This document shows positions 4,409 to 5,550 of a stretch of 5,550 bases of DNA, piece after piece. The notes below the pieces were generated by a model, which was not told the origin of the DNA, ran no database searches, and saw nothing but the letters and a program-made list of their open reading frames with translations. The DNA is from QQUD01 sp039029915 (GTDB lineage: Bacteria; Chloroflexota; Anaerolineae; Promineifilales; Promineifilaceae), in NCBI GenBank assembly GCA_039029915.1, contig JBCCFD010000503.1:1-5550 (forward strand), given 5' to 3'. The number at the start of each line of letters is the position of its first letter. Positions within the stretch are counted from its first letter, which is position 1. The position numbers and the translations under genes are program-made.

Positions 4409-5550
4409 TTAAGCGTCTTTTAGACCAACCAAACGATAAATTTTCTCCAACGCTTGACGACCTTTAACCTGCATGGGTTCCAACGCCTCAACTTCAGCGA
4501 TATCTTTAACGAGAGCATAGGTCGCATCACTCATCAAAATTTCATCAGCCTTAGCAGATTCTTGAACCCGCTTAGCAAGATTTACTGCATCACCAATTGC
4601 TGAGTAATCCTTACGATTGGCGCTACCCACATTCCCCACAACCGCTTCGCCCGTATGAATACCAAAACCAAAATGAAGACGGCGATTTTCGGGCAGGGCG
4701 GCCAAATAAGCCTTCATACTTTGACGGATCATCCACGCAGTTCTGATTGCCCGTTCAGCATGGTTCTCATGGGGATTCAATGGTGTGTTGTACAGCGCCA
4801 TCACCGCATCCCCCATAAACTTGTCCGTCAAGCCTTCAAAGTGAGAAATCGCATCTACAGCCTGTGTAAAATAACCGTTGATCACCTGAATCAACTTTTC
4901 AGGATCGAGATTTTCACTGTATGTGCTGAAGCCACGCACGTCAGCAAATAGCACACTCATCACCTGACGCTGCGGTCGTTGGGCAGCGTCAATATCACGC
5001 ACCTGATCAACAAGTGCTGGTGGCAAATACCGCCGCACGCTCTCCATGCGCTTCTTTTCAGAAACATCATCCAGAACCATCGCCACGCCCAGCATCTCAT
5101 GCTGAACATCACGCAATGGTGAAAGCGTTAGATTTAACGTTGTAATCCCGGGGCGCTTACGAACAACGAGGTCAACTTCTTTGCTCTGCACGTCCCCTTT
5201 TTGCTTCACATCACCAACGAGAGAATCAAAAGGCAACTGCAGCATCTCCTCAGCTTCATTAAGCGACTGCTGAATGATTTCATCAGGCGTCGCAGAGAGA
5301 ATATCGCTCGCGGCCCGATTAACTAAGGCAATCCGATCTTTTTCATTAATTGTGATCACACCGCTGGCAATTGACTCAAATACGTTGTTCATAAGATCAC
5401 GCATTTCAGTAATTTCGTCCAGCTGAGATTGAATTTGCTGGAAGAGGCGCGCATTTTCAATCGCTACCGCCGCTTGGTTGGCAAATGCAGAAAGCATGTC
5501 GCGATCGGTATCATTAAAAATACCGGCAGCCACCCGATTATCGGTATAGA
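4409..5550 (-). CDS. GAF-PAS-class III adenylate/guanylate cyclase, 5'-truncated by window edge
   Basis: This is a signalling protein that would make a cyclic nucleotide, most likely cAMP, in response to ligands or redox cues sensed by GAF and PAS domains. The frame runs through the right edge (codons for Y-T-D-N-R precede the GTG at 5533, inside a typical GAF end), so that GTG is not the start. Numbering from it, the GAF C-terminus is 'DRDMLSAFANQAAVAIENAR' (10-29), a helical linker follows (30-46), and a PAS domain lies at about 47-157 ('VFESIASGVITINEKDRIALVNRAA', given as two parts: 51-63 and 64-75). The cyclase pre-helix 'RRYLPPALVDQV' (167-178) leads into the catalytic domain (~188-370). 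Metal aspartates D198 ('FADVRGFS') and D242 ('KFMGDAVM'), adenine-specifying K238, and N318 and R322 ('GDAVNLAKR') are all present; S311 stands where many adenylate cyclases have Asp, as in class IIIb. No membrane segment is visible. The gene converges on the glycosyltransferase operon and has its own terminator. Confidence 0.93.
   Translation of the reverse strand, partial: YTDNRVAAGIFNDTDRDMLSAFANQAAVAIENARLFQQIQSQLDEITEMRDLMNNVFESIASGVITINEKDRIALVNRAASDILSATPDEIIQQSLNEAEEMLQLPFDSLVGDVKQKGDVQSKEVDLVVRKRPGITTLNLTLSPLRDVQHEMLGVAMVLDDVSEKKRMESVRRYLPPALVDQVRDIDAAQRPQRQVMSVLFADVRGFSTYSENLDPEKLIQVINGYFTQAVDAISHFEGLTDKFMGDAVMALYNTPLNPHENHAERAIRTAWMIRQSMKAYLAALPENRRLHFGFGIHTGEAVVGNVGSANRKDYSAIGDAVNLAKRVQESAKADEILMSDATYALVKDIAEVEALEPMQVKGRQALEKIYRLVGLKDA

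Noticed and set aside
4282..4467. Small plus-strand 61-codon frame after the sanA-like gene
   Set aside because: It runs across both hairpins, the terminator and into the cyclase 3' end; no ribosome binding site or protein-like composition.
4655..4951. Plus-strand 98-codon frame opposite the cyclase catalytic domain
   Set aside because: It is antisense to the strongly conserved catalytic motifs and shows no recognisable domain or ribosome binding site.
5531..5533. GTG as the true start of the cyclase gene
   Set aside because: The codons upstream to the window edge continue the GAF domain end (Y-T-D-N-R-V-A-A-G), so the gene begins outside the window.

Overview
The window looks like chromosomal DNA of a Chloroflexota-type bacterium, probably of the Anaerolineae/Ardenticatenia kind. 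This is inferred from protein style: a GAF-PAS-class III cyclase protein, and a DUF2723-type membrane protein with a C-terminal beta-sandwich 'YTIFVHLID...PPGTYYIEVGLY' module. It is also inferred from abundant short tandem and palindromic repeats of a kind I associate with that phylum. No rRNA, tRNA, CRISPR, transposase or phage gene is visible. Taxonomy is therefore an inference, not a reading.

Layout: three genes run left to right. (1) The 3' part of a GT-B fold family 4 glycosyltransferase (2-979, 5' end outside the window). (2) A large polytopic GT-C/DUF2723-like membrane glycosyltransferase candidate (1007-3607, GTG start, 27 nt after gene 1). (3) A SanA/YdcF-family (DUF218) membrane-anchored envelope protein (3614-4273, 6 nt after gene 2). 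The tight spacing and lack of an evident internal promoter or terminator suggest one operon, with cell-surface glycan or glycoprotein assembly as the plausible theme. A 135-bp convergent intergenic space follows (4274-4408). It holds an interrupted hairpin (4300-4330) and a good intrinsic terminator for the opposite strand (4338-4370). On the minus strand, 4409-5550 is the 3' part of a GAF-PAS-adenylate cyclase gene whose start lies beyond the right edge.

The most unusual content is at the DNA level. First, the decamer WACGGCCGTY occurs nine times between 829 and 4394 (core hexamer CGGCCG 14 times), in several reading-frame registers and once outside genes. This is a highly iterated palindrome reminiscent of cyanobacterial HIP1. 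It is absent from the first ~790 bp and from the cyclase gene. Second, the membrane glycosyltransferase gene carries three repeat insertions that keep its frame open: a 33-bp near-perfect palindrome (1318-1350), a 4x7-bp tandem array (1503-1530), and a ~163-bp composite of three different 8-bp tandem arrays (1970-2132). All lie in predicted loops between membrane segments. The 7- and 8-bp units are not multiples of three, so unit gain or loss would frameshift the gene. I see no clearly new enzymatic system; the repeat biology is what deserves a second look.
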